Positions 6,514 through 6,650 of a stretch of 6,650 nucleotides of DNA are shown piece by piece (within the stretch, counting starts at the first letter, position 1; each line of letters begins with the position of its first letter). The notes beneath the pieces were generated by a model. That model did not search any database and was not told the DNA's origin. It saw only the letters and a program-made list of their open reading frames with translations. Both the position numbers and the translations under genes were made by a program. Origin of the DNA: Minisyncoccota bacterium (lineage in GTDB: Bacteria > Patescibacteriota > Minisyncoccia > Phycocordibacterales > UBA2100); contig JAGOTU010000050.1 of NCBI GenBank assembly GCA_018061585.1, positions 1 through 6,650 on the forward strand, read 5' to 3'.

Positions 6514-6650
6514 ATGCCAGAGGCGGGTGTGATCAAGCCGGGCGACGTCATCGGAATGCTCGGTGACGGACAGCTCGGAAAGATGCTTGGGCAAGCCGCA
6601 TCAAAACTAGGACTCAAGCTGTTTTCGCTCGGTGACCACGGACGAATAAG
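6514..6650 (+). CDS. purK: N5-carboxyaminoimidazole ribonucleotide synthase (PurK), 3' end cut
   Basis: Start of an ATP-grasp enzyme of de novo purine synthesis, which carboxylates AIR with ATP and bicarbonate to N5-CAIR. Only the first 45 residues are inside the window. They show the PurK N-terminal nucleotide-binding-fold opening: VIGMLGDGQLGKMLGQAA at 12-29, resembling the G-x-GQLGRM motif of bacterial PurK, preceded by the IKPGD lead (7-11) seen in Bacillus-like PurK. The GQLG form argues against PurT, which has GELGKE. An in-frame TAG at 6496 limits the start to GTG 6511 or ATG 6514; the ribosome-binding site supports 6514. The gene has no functional tie to the oxidase or metal genes. 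The assignment rests on the N-terminal motif alone, so another ATP-grasp carboxylase relative remains possible. Confidence 0.8.
   Translation, partial: MPEAGVIKPGDVIGMLGDGQLGKMLGQAASKLGLKLFSLGDHGRI

Overview
The window is a densely packed bacterial segment with every gene on the plus strand. It holds a terminal respiratory oxidase operon, then a metal-responsive regulator with a manganese/iron transporter, then the start of a purine biosynthesis gene. Bases 1-4690 encode cyoABCDE: subunits II, I, III and IV of a bo3-type heme-copper quinol oxidase, plus the heme O synthase that makes its special heme. Only cyoA is cut, at its 5' end. The A/B, B/C and C/D junctions are all 4-base ATGA overlaps, and cyoE starts 2 bases after cyoD.

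The oxidase looks functional. Subunit I keeps its heme b, heme o3 and CuB ligands, the His-Tyr pair, the D- and K-channel residues and the ubiquinol-site residues known from E. coli CyoB. Subunit II lacks the CuA ligands, so the electron donor should be quinol and not cytochrome c. CyoE supplies heme O. No heme A synthase gene is present here. The complex should oxidise quinol, reduce O2 to water and pump protons.

Bases 4691-5161 hold a short intergenic stretch with a perfect 16-bp palindrome (4723-4738) and a small DtxR/MntR-family repressor. An Nramp (MntH) transporter gene follows 12 bases later. The simplest reading is an autoregulated metal-sensing pair: the repressor binds the palindrome when metal is plentiful and shuts off itself and the importer. 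After a 50-base gap, purK (N5-carboxyaminoimidazole ribonucleotide synthase) begins at 6514 and runs off the window.

Organism: a bacterium using TGA as a stop (all five cyo genes end in TGA), with moderately high GC by eye and very compact spacing. Most starts lack a clear Shine-Dalgarno sequence; cyoE and purK have one. The Cyo proteins closely resemble the proteobacterial type. Compact spacing and sparse ribosome-binding sites would also fit a small-genome lineage such as Patescibacteria/CPR, some members of which are known to carry cyo operons. The lineage cannot be settled from this window. I see no mobile element, CRISPR array, RNA gene or clearly new system. The most unusual points are the operator palindrome, the atypical metal-site residues of the regulator, the missing lipobox cysteine in CyoA and the C-terminal tail on CyoD.
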